In this document: in pieces, positions 10,100 to 18,206 of the stretch
How positions within the stretch are numbered: position 1 is the stretch's first letter
Layout of the letters: each line of letters opens with the position of its first letter
Assembly (NCBI GenBank): GCA_938020445.1
Contig: CALIIC010000064.1
Location: 1-54,367, forward strand
Length of the DNA: 54,367 nucleotides
Source: an uncultured Flavobacteriaceae bacterium
GTDB lineage: Bacteria; Bacteroidota; Bacteroidia; Flavobacteriales; Flavobacteriaceae
Direction: 5' to 3'
Program-made: the position numbers and the translations under genes
Notes under the pieces: model-generated
The model's input: only the letters and a program-made list of their open reading frames with translations
What the model was told of the DNA's origin: nothing
The model's database searches: none

Positions 10100-12373
10100 T
10101 TACAATCGAACTCTTAAACCTGTATAAAACATTCTTCCCATGATGGGTGCATATACAATACTAGTATCAAAATTTGCGCCAAACGGATTATCGGCACCTA
10201 AAACAGGGGTAACCTGCCTAAAATTAGTCAAATTTTCGCCACCAAGATACACTTCAAAGGCTTTTGAAAAAACCTTGGTCACTTGGGCATTCATTAGACT
10301 ATAACCATCGGCAAACTCCCCTAATCTAAACTGCGGCGGATTCACAACGGTATTTGGCAATCGTTGTTCTCCCAAACTATGTACAGTATAATCGAATCGC
10401 CATTGCGCACCATTATCCTTTAGTCGGGTCTCATAGCCAAGGTTTACAAAAAAGCGATGGGGCGCCTGTAGCGGTTTCTGGAGCCTCCCGGATCGATAGT
10501 CTGTTTGCACGTCATAATACTTATAAGCAGTACGTACCTCCAAATTATCAATAAGTTCATAGTTCAGTTCCAGTTGAAAACTATTTGCATAACTTTCACC
10601 TTCAAGGTTAAAGAAAAATACGGCCCGCGGATTCTCCCAATCGACCACCACTTGGTTTTTAAAGTCGGTTCTATAAAAATCGACCGTTACATTTCCCGGG
10701 CGTTCAAAGAGATTAAAGCCCTGCAAAAAACTTACACCGTAGTTCCAAGCATCTTCTGGATCTAGACCATAAATACTTCCACCGTTGCCTTCAATTTGGA
10801 TACTTCTTGCAGAAGCAAATAGTTGCTGGTTTTCCGCAAAAATGTTCGCCGCGCGCCGGCCTCGACCTATAGAGCCTCGAAGACTTCCCTTCTCCCATGG
10901 GGTATAGCGCAAATGCAATCGTGGGGTCACGAAAGTCCCGAGTCGATTATGGGTATCGACCCTTAGACCCGCGGTAAGGCTTAGCTTTTCCAAATCCTCG
11001 TAGCTATATTCAAAAAATGCGCCGACCGAATTATCTGTACGCTCAAAATCCTGTGTATTCACTAATTCTTCATATGCATCATAGGCAAACGTAATCCCTG
11101 TTTTGAACTTGCTTTTGGTATCCCCAATAATCGAATTAAAAATAAGATTGGAATACACACTCTCATGAGCAATATCGTATTGTCGCAACCCATAGTACGA
11201 CGCTTGTTTGTGATTGCTATAGGCTGCTTGAAAACCCATGCTTTGAAAGGGTAGTTCTGGAAAAACATAGCCCAATTTCACAGAAGAATCGAACCGACGG
11301 GTATTGATTTCACTTCCCCACGAGGCCGTATCGGCAAGGGCCGGAAAGCTCCCGGTCGCCAATTGATTTCGAAACAGGGAAGGATCAAAATTGGTTTGCC
11401 CCACCTGTTTGTCATCGGTCAAAAAACGCAGGTTGAAAAAACTCACCCAGCCTTTCTCCGGGTTTTGATATTGAAAACGGGTAAGGATGTTCAGCTGGTT
11501 CGCCAGCGGTGCATCCAAAAATCCGTCGTCGTTATTGTCTTCTTTAATATCCCTGCGATTATGATGTACATAGGCCCCCATGCTAAAGCGATCTGTCAAT
11601 TGCTGGTTTGTATGTAGATTGAGTTCCAAACGCCCGTTCATATTACCATAGGTATTTAAAAAGAACTTACTATCTGTGAGTGGTTTCACCAGTTCCGTAT
11701 TGATTTGCCCTGACACGCTTTCATAGCCATTTACAACGCTCCCGGCCCCTTTCGTGATCTGTATGCTCTCTACCCAAGTACCCGGAGTAAATGTAAGGCC
11801 GTATGCCTGGGAAGCCCCACGTACCATCGGTATGTTTTCCTCGGTTATTAGCAAATACGGACTCGTAAGGCCCAACATTCGAATTTGTTTTGTTCCGGTC
11901 AGTGCATCGGAAAAATTGACATCGATCGCAGGGTTGGTTTCAAAACTTTCGGAAAGGTTACAGCACGCCGCCTTTAACAACTCGGCACTGTTTACCGTAA
12001 TCACATTTTGGGCACTGAAGTAGGTCTTTTTGACCGCCTCTTTTTTCTGTGCCACAACCACTTCATCCAATTCGTTGGAAGGCTGAAGGGAATGATGAAT
12101 CATCTTTGGTTCATTGACCGTCAACGTATCCGATTCAAAACCTACAAAACTGATGATCAATTTATTGTACGCTTTGCTATATGGGATGCTAAAAAGCCCT
12201 TCTTCATTGGTAACGGTGCCAATCTGAGAGTTCATCCAATACACATTGGCTCCCGAGAGCCCCATATGCTTGTTCGCCGAATTCGCTTCCATCACCATTC
12301 CTTCCACTTTTTCTTGTGCAAAGGCCGGTATCAGAAACAACAACGACAAGGTTATTGTTATGTATAATTTCAT
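10100..12373 (-). CDS. TonB-dependent receptor in a metal-associated operon
   Basis: A 757-residue outer-membrane receptor. Order: signal peptide (about 1-19), carboxypeptidase-regulatory-like domain (about 22-100), plug domain beginning ELDEVVVAQKK (residue 101 on), then a 22-strand-type barrel ending in a short strand (MGRMFYTGLRVRL). The plug contains a paired cysteine (AACCNLSESF, Cys137-Cys138), a feature I associate with flavobacterial receptors beside heavy-metal genes. Flanking genes encode HMA-domain proteins on both sides. It is therefore inferred to import a metal or metal-chelate, with copper the leading guess. It needs TonB-ExbBD, which is not in this window. Confidence 0.85.
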   Translation of the reverse strand: MKLYITITLSLLFLIPAFAQEKVEGMVMEANSANKHMGLSGANVYWMNSQIGTVTNEEGLFSIPYSKAYNKLIISFVGFESDTLTVNEPKMIHHSLQPSNELDEVVVAQKKEAVKKTYFSAQNVITVNSAELLKAACCNLSESFETNPAIDVNFSDALTGTKQIRMLGLTSPYLLITEENIPMVRGASQAYGLTFTPGTWVESIQITKGAGSVVNGYESVSGQINTELVKPLTDSKFFLNTYGNMNGRLELNLHTNQQLTDRFSMGAYVHHNRRDIKEDNNDDGFLDAPLANQLNILTRFQYQNPEKGWVSFFNLRFLTDDKQVGQTNFDPSLFRNQLATGSFPALADTASWGSEINTRRFDSSVKLGYVFPELPFQSMGFQAAYSNHKQASYYGLRQYDIAHESVYSNLIFNSIIGDTKSKFKTGITFAYDAYEELVNTQDFERTDNSVGAFFEYSYEDLEKLSLTAGLRVDTHNRLGTFVTPRLHLRYTPWEKGSLRGSIGRGRRAANIFAENQQLFASARSIQIEGNGGSIYGLDPEDAWNYGVSFLQGFNLFERPGNVTVDFYRTDFKNQVVVDWENPRAVFFFNLEGESYANSFQLELNYELIDNLEVRTAYKYYDVQTDYRSGRLQKPLQAPHRFFVNLGYETRLKDNGAQWRFDYTVHSLGEQRLPNTVVNPPQFRLGEFADGYSLMNAQVTKVFSKAFEVYLGGENLTNFRQVTPVLGADNPFGANFDTSIVYAPIMGRMFYTGLRVRL

Positions 12374-12438
12374 TTGTTTTTTTTATGGTAAATACAACCT
12401 ACATCCAATCAAAGTCGATGCGATTGCCTCATATATTT

Positions 12439-13152
12439 TTAAAATAGTGATTGACCCAATAGCAACAAAGCCATGGTCAACATGATGGAATTTTCAATCA
12501 ATGTAGCCTCCGTCATCGGCAATTTTAGGGCCGTACCAAGGCAAGCACATTGAATTCTTTTTTTATCCAAAAGTGTTCTAGCAACACCCATCGTCGTAAT
12601 TCCCAAGATGACAATAGTTACTATAAGTGCAAGGGTAGTCTGAAAGCGAAACAGAAACAATATACCCAAGGCCAATTCTAAAAACGGATACACCCAAGCA
12701 TATGCGGGAACCGCTTTTGCCAAGGGATCATACATTCGAAAGCTCGCGGGAAAACCTTTTAGATCCAACAGCTTAAAAAAGCTGAAAACGATGTAAAACA
12801 ACCCCATAAAATCGAGCATAGCCTGGTTCATGTCCCATTGCTTGTAATGCAGGAGAAAAGAGGCCGAAAAGAGATAGGCAAAAATCAACAATAGTGGTCT
12901 TAGCTGCTGCAGTTTAGAAGGCTCCTTATCTTTTACTTCCTTTGATTCATGCCTTTCCAAAATAGTGTATTTGCCATTCAAAGCGGCTTTCAGGACATTC
13001 AAAGACACCGGCTCTTTCATTGACAAGATGGCCTCTTCTTTTTCGAGGCTTACGACAACTTGATCTACACCCTCGATAGCAGTTAGCTTTTGGTTTACGG
13101 CCGCAACGCAACCCTTGCAGGTCATCCCGTTGATCGAATATGTTTGTTTCAT
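12439..13152 (-). CDS. HMA domain fused to MauE/DoxX-like membrane protein
   Basis: A 237-residue fusion. Residues 1-66 are an HMA metal-binding domain (GMTCKGC, Cys12 and Cys15). After a charged linker come four or five hydrophobic helices (about residues 85-235) resembling MauE/DoxX-type proteins. A Cys-Ala-Cys pair (IQCACLG, Cys202/Cys204) lies in the place where MauE-like proteins carry a redox cysteine pair. This suggests an inner-membrane metal acceptor with thiol redox capacity. It stands 65 bases upstream of the TonB-dependent receptor and downstream of the HYC_CC_PP gene. Metal transfer or cysteine redox control of copper is inferred. Confidence 0.8.
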   Translation of the reverse strand: MKQTYSINGMTCKGCVAAVNQKLTAIEGVDQVVVSLEKEEAILSMKEPVSLNVLKAALNGKYTILERHESKEVKDKEPSKLQQLRPLLLIFAYLFSASFLLHYKQWDMNQAMLDFMGLFYIVFSFFKLLDLKGFPASFRMYDPLAKAVPAYAWVYPFLELALGILFLFRFQTTLALIVTIVILGITTMGVARTLLDKKRIQCACLGTALKLPMTEATLIENSIMLTMALLLLGQSLF

Positions 13153-13174
13153 TTTGTGATATTGCTAGTATTTC

Positions 13175-13246
13175 ATTCCCGTGAGAATGGGAATTGTATC
13201 AATTAACCTATTGAGAACACCTCAATAGCTTCCCGTTTTATCGGGA
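13175..13246. repeat. Three consecutive inverted repeats between HYC_CC_PP and HMA-MauE genes
   Basis: Repeat one: ATTCCC (13175-13180) / GGGAAT (13189-13194). Repeat two: CTATTGAG (13208-13215) / CTCAATAG (13221-13228), perfect with a 5-nt loop. Repeat three: TCCCG (13231-13235) / CGGGA (13242-13246). None has a T tract on the minus strand, so a regulatory or mRNA-processing role is more likely than termination. Confidence 0.5.
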
Positions 13247-13265
13247 CAAATGAAAGAAATACTAT

Positions 13266-13661
13266 TCAAATGAGGAATACCTCATCTAAGAGTTGAATAT
13301 CCTTGACCAGCAGCGGAGGCGGATATAACTCATGAGGCACCAGGCGTTTTTCAAGAACCTGAAAAACAGTTTTATAAGAATGTAAAAACGCAACTAAAAA
13401 GACCGGTGATACCGAATCGTTCTCTTCCAAAGAGAGGTTCAAATCGTCCTGGGCATCAATAATCACTGTTTCACTGTCGCAACAATCCATTACCGAACCC
13501 TCAGCCATAGTATCCATACCACAACCCTCGGCGTCGGCAAAAAATGCCAAATCTACCAAATGTCCCATGCAATAATGCTTATCAACTTTCCACGAAGTGG
13601 TGGAAGCCAATAGCAGTAGCGTCATGACAACGGATAACATTCTATGGATAAACAATTTCAT
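13266..13661 (-). CDS. HYC_CC_PP family protein (small exported, metal-associated)
   Basis: A 131-residue protein with a signal peptide or anchor (MKLFIHRMLSVVMTLLLLAST). It shows the three motifs that name this Bacteroidota family: His-Tyr-Cys (residues 29-31, DKHYCMGH), Cys-Cys (60-61, VMDCCDSE) and a Pro run (114-116, LYPPPLL). Function is not established; the Cys/His content and the neighbouring HMA, TonB-receptor and PepSY genes suggest periplasmic metal binding. The longest reading frame starts earlier (13694), but a good promoter -7 box at 13674-13667 overlaps that part. The start is therefore taken as the second of two tandem ATGs (13664/13661). Confidence 0.8.
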   Translation of the reverse strand: MKLFIHRMLSVVMTLLLLASTTSWKVDKHYCMGHLVDLAFFADAEGCGMDTMAEGSVMDCCDSETVIIDAQDDLNLSLEENDSVSPVFLVAFLHSYKTVFQVLEKRLVPHELYPPPLLVKDIQLLDEVFLI

Positions 13662-13666
13662 CATCA

Positions 13667-13695
13667 CAAAAATACAAAATAATCGAATGGCCAAA
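13667..13695 (-). promoter_or_regulatory. Bacteroidota-type promoter of the metal-associated operon
   Basis: On the minus strand: TTTG (13695-13692), 17-nt spacer, TATTTTTG (13674-13667), a full match to TAnnTTTG. Only two bases separate it from the tandem ATG codons, so the mRNA would be leaderless or nearly so. Confidence 0.6.
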
Positions 13696-13798
13696 ATTTC
13701 TTTACAACTCTTTAACGTTCTAAAAACGACTATCGTATTTTTAGATTTAAGCAGTTAGTCTAAGGATAGTGGGCGAGACTTACTTTTCGCAATGCAAA

Positions 13799-14365
13799 TT
13801 ACAAAGTGGTTTTTGCTTTTTCATACAACACTATCGCCTTCAGATACTTTTGCGAACCATTCATGGTCATATCAGTAAGAAAACCAGCCAGTTCCGGGTG
13901 GTTTTTATTGACCCATTCAACTAAAGAATCACGTTCTTTTTGCCAAACACTCCAATCAACACCTTCACATTCCAATTCCTCAATTTTTGAGATTTTTTCA
14001 GAATTGAAAGAGATTTTGTAGCGGCATGTCATACCACTGTTTTTTAAAAATGTGTTCCGGATGGAATTTAATGTTACAGCCGCAATGATGTGACTGTTTT
14101 TTTCCTCCAACGCCACTATTTCATAAGATGGTTTAAACACGGAATCCCATTTGAATTGCTCATAAAAACCATCATGGTTATAGGGCATAATGTAGTCTCC
14201 GGAAACGATGGTGATGCTGTCATCTACGACGGTTTTCAGTTCCTGGTAGTCACCGGCATCCCTTGCCTTAAAATCGGTGATGACATGCTGTTGCTTCGTT
14301 AATTTCTCCTCGGCGCATCCCATCAAGCAATACAGTAAAAATAGTTCTAGCAGGGAGCCTTTCAT
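13799..14365 (-). CDS. Hypothetical lipoprotein (possible NTF2-like fold)
   Basis: A 188-residue exported lipoprotein when started at the ATG at 14365 (MKGSLLELFLLYCLMGC; lipobox LMGC). An upstream ATG at 14407 would bury the signal peptide. The body (ITDFKARDAGDYQELKTVVDD, MTCRYKISFNSEKISKIEELE) has the rhythm of an NTF2/SnoaL-like cone fold, with tryptophans in VDWSVWQKERDSLVEWV. No catalytic residues can be assigned. It stands alone, with more than 50 bases on each side. Function unknown. Confidence 0.6.
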   Translation of the reverse strand: MKGSLLELFLLYCLMGCAEEKLTKQQHVITDFKARDAGDYQELKTVVDDSITIVSGDYIMPYNHDGFYEQFKWDSVFKPSYEIVALEEKNSHIIAAVTLNSIRNTFLKNSGMTCRYKISFNSEKISKIEELECEGVDWSVWQKERDSLVEWVNKNHPELAGFLTDMTMNGSQKYLKAIVLYEKAKTTL

Positions 14366-14461
14366 TGGCAGTTTTGCGATGCCCTGTAACAGTATTGCGA
14401 ATGACACATTCTGTAGAAGACACCGATTTTATGGCCCTTCTTCACCGCCGAAACGTTTTAT

Positions 14462-15514
14462 TTAATGATTTGGAATAGTGAATGGCTGGTTGTTTAGAAT
14501 CGCGTTAATTGCGCGATTTAAATCCCATAATTTATAGTTTGCATTATTGGTCAATAGAATTGTTGTAAGGCCATTGTCTAAATTAAAGTCTATTATTGAT
14601 TCATAATCTACGTTAGAACCCGAGGCCTGATGTCTATTAACAGTACCGTTTTCAAGGGCAGTAAACCCAAGCGATGATTGATTGGCGTTTTTATGTGCAA
14701 GCCGTGTCGCCAGAATATTTACAGATTTTGTCGAGATTATTTTTTCGGAGTACAGTCCTTGAATCCATTTGTATAAATCATCTGGCGTTGTATAGGTTCC
14801 GCCATCCATTTGATAGATTTCCTTATAGTCAACACCTTCATTGTTAAATCCTGTAGTAAATTGGGCTGTTTCTTTTACTGGTGAAAGAAAGGTGTCTTCC
14901 ATTTTTAATGGCGCGAGAATATTTTTTTTAATGTATTCATTAAATGACAATCCCGAAACCTGTTCTATTATTAACTTTCTAATAAAAACATTGTTATTGC
15001 TATATAGAAAATCAGTTCCTGGTTCAAATTCTAATTTCTCAACATTCATTAAATCAGTGTAAACATCTTCATTAGTTCGTACGCTATCCCAATCATATTT
15101 AGGCAAGCCGCTTGAATAATTTAGCAAATGGGTAATTTCAATTTTTCCAGCCCAACTCGGTAATCCTAAATCAAATTTTGAGATTTTGTCATCTATTCTT
15201 ATTTTCTTTTCCTCTACTAATTTCATAATACTGGTAGCGCTCAATTCTTTTGAAATTGAACCAATATTAAAAACCATATTTGGTTTTAACTTTTTTGTTT
15301 TAGAACCATTGGTAAACCCAAAACTGTTTTTGTAAATAACACTATCGTTCTTTACTACAAGAATACTTCCATTAAAAAGGCCTCGATTAAAGGTAGCTAG
15401 CATTAAAGAGTCAATAGTACTATTATTTCTCGGGGCCATTGACATTTTACTTTTATCGTCATTACAAGAAAATAGTATGCAAAAAAAACAAAAAAAGCAA
15501 TTTAAATATTTCAT
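14462..15514 (-). CDS. Serine hydrolase (class C beta-lactamase-like) lipoprotein
   Basis: A 350-residue lipoprotein (MKYLNCFFCFFCILFSCNDD) of the beta-lactamase/D-alanyl-D-alanine peptidase-like family. Catalytic motifs are visible: Ser86-Ile-Ser-Lys89 (NIGSISKE), Tyr171-Ser-Asn173 (FLYSNNN), and a His295-x-x-x-Gly299 segment (RHQASGS) in place of KTG. These are typical of periplasmic esterases or peptidases rather than true antibiotic-degrading lactamases. It lies seven bases after the GIN-domain gene, so it is in an operon with it. The block is much more AT-rich than its neighbours, suggesting recent acquisition. Natural substrate unknown. Confidence 0.85.
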   Translation of the reverse strand: MKYLNCFFCFFCILFSCNDDKSKMSMAPRNNSTIDSLMLATFNRGLFNGSILVVKNDSVIYKNSFGFTNGSKTKKLKPNMVFNIGSISKELSATSIMKLVEEKKIRIDDKISKFDLGLPSWAGKIEITHLLNYSSGLPKYDWDSVRTNEDVYTDLMNVEKLEFEPGTDFLYSNNNVFIRKLIIEQVSGLSFNEYIKKNILAPLKMEDTFLSPVKETAQFTTGFNNEGVDYKEIYQMDGGTYTTPDDLYKWIQGLYSEKIISTKSVNILATRLAHKNANQSSLGFTALENGTVNRHQASGSNVDYESIIDFNLDNGLTTILLTNNANYKLWDLNRAINAILNNQPFTIPNH

Positions 15515-15521
15515 GAAGTGA

Positions 15522-16016
15522 CTAATGTTTATATGGTTTCTTATTATTGATCAATGTATTAACCGATTTGTATTTGATGTCACTCTTAGAATCTTTGTAA
15601 ATGATAAGCGTGTTAAAAGAAATATTACTTAAATCTACATTTGCCCCATTTTCTGCAATAACGGAAAGTGTGTTTATTGTTGAAAACTTCGAGTCCATCG
15701 AAATATTTGTTCTTTTGGTTACTATGAGTTCTTTAATGCTGGGTAGGTGAATAGTTATCAGGACTTCTTTAAAATCCAAATCTTTGTACTGTTTGTTTTC
15801 TGTAAGCTTCAGCTTGTCATCTAAAACTTGCCAATCTAAAAATTCCTTCTGTTTTTTATGATTAGAAATTTCCATTCTATACTCTTCGGATTTTACGATT
15901 TGGATAGAAGCTACTGTACGACTTTCAATTGATTGAAATTTTGGAAGTTCCATTACATTTTGAGCTACCGAGCCCTTCAAAAATAAAAGACCACAAACCA
16001 ATACTATCATTTTCAT
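15522..16016 (-). CDS. Secreted GIN-like (DUF2807-type) protein
   Basis: A 164-residue exported protein: signal peptide (MKMIVLVCGLLFLKGSVAQ), then a short right-handed beta-helix-like region (SIQIVKSEEYRMEIS, LKLTENKQYKDLDFKEVLITIHLPSIKELIV, LSVIAENGANVDLSNISF), which matches the head-GIN/DUF2807 pattern in Bacteroidota. It is shorter than the usual 220-240 residues. It precedes the serine hydrolase gene by seven bases. Surface or periplasmic location is likely; the role is unknown. The DNA is very AT-rich. Confidence 0.65.
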   Translation of the reverse strand: MKMIVLVCGLLFLKGSVAQNVMELPKFQSIESRTVASIQIVKSEEYRMEISNHKKQKEFLDWQVLDDKLKLTENKQYKDLDFKEVLITIHLPSIKELIVTKRTNISMDSKFSTINTLSVIAENGANVDLSNISFNTLIIYKDSKSDIKYKSVNTLINNKKPYKH

Positions 16017-16204
16017 ACTGAAGTTACTTTTTTAGTAAACCACCTGGGAGCAAGCCCACGAGGCATTAAAAGGAAATTCAACCTTGATTTCGACACAAGC
16101 CCGACTGAACATTAGTCTTTCAGGCGTCGGAGCATTCTAAATCTGGATTATCGGGTAAATATAGATGATACACCAATTCTATAATAGAATGAGATTAGCA
16201 TTAT

Positions 16205-16999
16205 CTAAAGGTTTCGGAAATCACTGGGAAGGAAGCCTGTAAACTGTTTAAAGTTTCGTGAAAAATGACTTTGATCCGCAAAACCACAGTGATATGCGAT
16301 ATCTACAAGCGGTACGTTTGACGTTTTGATCAGGTCGATACTGTTTTTTACTTTCAACTTTCTCATATATTCCCCATAAGTACAGTTAAAGTACTTTCTA
16401 AATTGCTTTGAAATGGTTACCGAATGTACTCCAAGAATCACCGATAGTTCATAAAGCGGAATCTGTTCTTGCCACCTGTCGTTAAGCAGTTCATAAAGAA
16501 CTTCAATCCATTTCGGTTTATGTATATCACGGTTTTTAAGTGAACTCGATATTAAATCATATACAAGTATGTCCGTTGAATCTGAACTAAAAGAGTCATT
16601 AATATAAACTTCTTGTAATAGTTTTAAAGCTAGGAATTTAGCGTCAATACTATTTAAAGAAGATACCATTTGCACTGTTGACAGAAGTTTTTCTGAAAAG
16701 CAACCTTCTTCAAATTCTATATTTAGGTTTTGAGAAAACTCTTTACGGGCCATTGTTTTGTGCGGCTGATCGGCAGGATAGAAAAAAAATTCCCCTGCTT
16801 TTCGCTCATATGAATTTCTCTCTCTAAATTCTGTGTCGCCTCCTTGATAAATAAACGTAATAATTGGATTTTTATGACTGTGAAGCCCCCCTTCATTTTG
16901 ACCGACAGTAAACTGTGTTGTACTGACAAATGTTCGTTCGGTTTGCAAGCCTTTTTTGATTATTCCCGTATAACATCCTTTTTCCAATTGATATGACAT
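16205..16999 (-). CDS. AraC family transcriptional regulator
   Basis: A 264-residue regulator. The N-terminal half is cupin-like (GGLHSHKNPIITFIYQGG, FFYPADQPHKTMA). The C-terminal 100 residues form the paired helix-turn-helix domain (LYELSVILGVHSVTISKQFRKYF and VDIAYHCGFADQSHFSRNFKQFTGFLPSDFRNL). The cupin part may sense a small ligand. It lies upstream of the GIN/serine-hydrolase pair in the same orientation and the same AT-rich block, so it may control that pair. A perfect palindrome ATTCTAT-A-ATAGAAT (16176-16190) lies just after its stop. Confidence 0.88.
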   Translation of the reverse strand: MSYQLEKGCYTGIIKKGLQTERTFVSTTQFTVGQNEGGLHSHKNPIITFIYQGGDTEFRERNSYERKAGEFFFYPADQPHKTMARKEFSQNLNIEFEEGCFSEKLLSTVQMVSSLNSIDAKFLALKLLQEVYINDSFSSDSTDILVYDLISSSLKNRDIHKPKWIEVLYELLNDRWQEQIPLYELSVILGVHSVTISKQFRKYFNCTYGEYMRKLKVKNSIDLIKTSNVPLVDIAYHCGFADQSHFSRNFKQFTGFLPSDFRNL

Positions 17000-17176
17000 T
17001 TGTTTCTTTGAATTAATACTACTGACACCTCCTGAAATGTTGCGTACAAAAAGACGCTAGCTTCGTACCTGCCTCACAGCGGGCAGATTAACCCAAAGTC
17101 GTCTCCAAACCTCTGGATAAAAATTTGGCCGACTTAGTAAATAAACACGGTACCTTTTATTTAGGTCTTACGAGCC

Positions 17177-17854
17177 TTAATCGGTCGCGTACAATTTGGG
17201 TTCCTTGATTCCTTTTTCGGCAAAATGTGCTTTATTCATCTGAAAATGAGACAAGGTCATTTCATTCATTCGTTCGATCATGGGTGTTAAGCCCAGTGAA
17301 ATTCTTCTGGCGTTGATTCCGGTCGTGTCGGTAATGTTTTTGGGAAATGCCTGTCCGAATTCGTTGAATTCAAATTGAGTGCCATACACCTGTTCTTCTC
17401 CCATATTTATGTGTACCCGGTCTACCAAATACCCATAGTATTCCGGGGTTGCATTGCCGCTATCGACCTGCACTTTCATTTTCCTTAAAACCTTTTTCTG
17501 GAACTCGGGGTCGTGGTCGGAATGTTGTACTAGTACCCAAAAATTATCCGACCCCTCTTTCCCGGCCCGATCATAGCCAACAAAACCAATCTTATTGAAA
17601 ATTTCCTCCAGCCGTTTTTGATGTGCGGTAAACACACTATCCTTAAATGAATTCCATTCTTTTTCAGATAGTTTGGCGTATTCGCCTTGCGGAATGTACG
17701 CGGCGATTTGATCTACTTCACCCATTCTTTTTAACTCCTCGGCCAAATCCGGATTGAAAGCTATCTTTTCTACCGGCCTTGGTTTTTCAATTGTCTTTTC
17801 TTTGCACCCTAGCATTGCCAACCCGATTAGTACTATTGCATAAATTCTGTTCAT
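17177..17854 (-). CDS. DUF6624 domain lipoprotein
   Basis: A 225-residue lipoprotein (MNRIYAIVLIGLAMLGCKEK; lipobox LGC). The core has the DUF6624 pattern as I know it: FWVLVQHSDHDPEFQKKVL, then a Lys-rich step, YYGYLVDRVHINMGEEQVYGTQF. The conserved HSD and YGTQ parts could form an active or binding site, but no activity is established. It is a single gene flanked by gaps of about 180 bases, and its base composition matches the main chromosome, unlike the AT-rich block downstream. Confidence 0.75.
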   Translation of the reverse strand: MNRIYAIVLIGLAMLGCKEKTIEKPRPVEKIAFNPDLAEELKRMGEVDQIAAYIPQGEYAKLSEKEWNSFKDSVFTAHQKRLEEIFNKIGFVGYDRAGKEGSDNFWVLVQHSDHDPEFQKKVLRKMKVQVDSGNATPEYYGYLVDRVHINMGEEQVYGTQFEFNEFGQAFPKNITDTTGINARRISLGLTPMIERMNEMTLSHFQMNKAHFAEKGIKEPKLYATD

Positions 17855-18035
17855 TTCACACTGTTTCTTGCGTATTTAGGCAAGGGTGTTGTACATTATA
17901 AGTTAACACTGCCTCAAATCCCTGGTTGCACTTGGGAAGCATAAAGCACAAAACCCTAGCACACTGTACCCTGTTTTATCATCAGGATGCGTTGTGAATA
18001 CTAGGGCTATTAAGATAATGTATTTTCGACTCCTA

Positions 18036-18203
18036 TTATCCCCTATTCTCTATGTTAGCCCCGGTTCCAAAAACAGCACCGAGGACTAGCCCAGCACCCG
18101 CTCCTAAAGACAACCCAATCGCAATGTTATCTGTCAGGATTCCAATGCAGAGTCCAATTCCCGCACCAAAAACCAAACCTAATGTTATATATTTATTTTT
18201 CAT
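18036..18203 (-). CDS. 55-residue glycine-zipper membrane protein
   Basis: Found by reading the strand directly. ATG at 18203, 55 codons, stop TAA at 18036-18038. The protein (MKNKYITLGLVFGAGIGLCI...) is made of two hydrophobic glycine-zipper helices (GxxxG-type text FGAGIGLCIGI and LSLGAGAGLVLGAVFGTG) joined by a short TDN turn. Such small proteins insert as helical hairpins in a membrane. It begins three bases after the stop of the NAD(P)-binding protein gene, so it is the last gene of that operon. Function unknown. Confidence 0.65.
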   Translation of the reverse strand: MKNKYITLGLVFGAGIGLCIGILTDNIAIGLSLGAGAGLVLGAVFGTGANIENRG

Positions 18204-18206
18204 AAT

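Noticed and set aside
16176..16190. Perfect palindrome ATTCTAT-A-ATAGAAT after the AraC gene
   Set aside because: It lies in very AT-rich DNA where such dyads arise easily, with no T tract or promoter beside it.
17954..18006. Inverted pair CCCTAG ... CTAGGG
   Set aside because: Only six bases and over 40 bases apart; no more than expected by chance.
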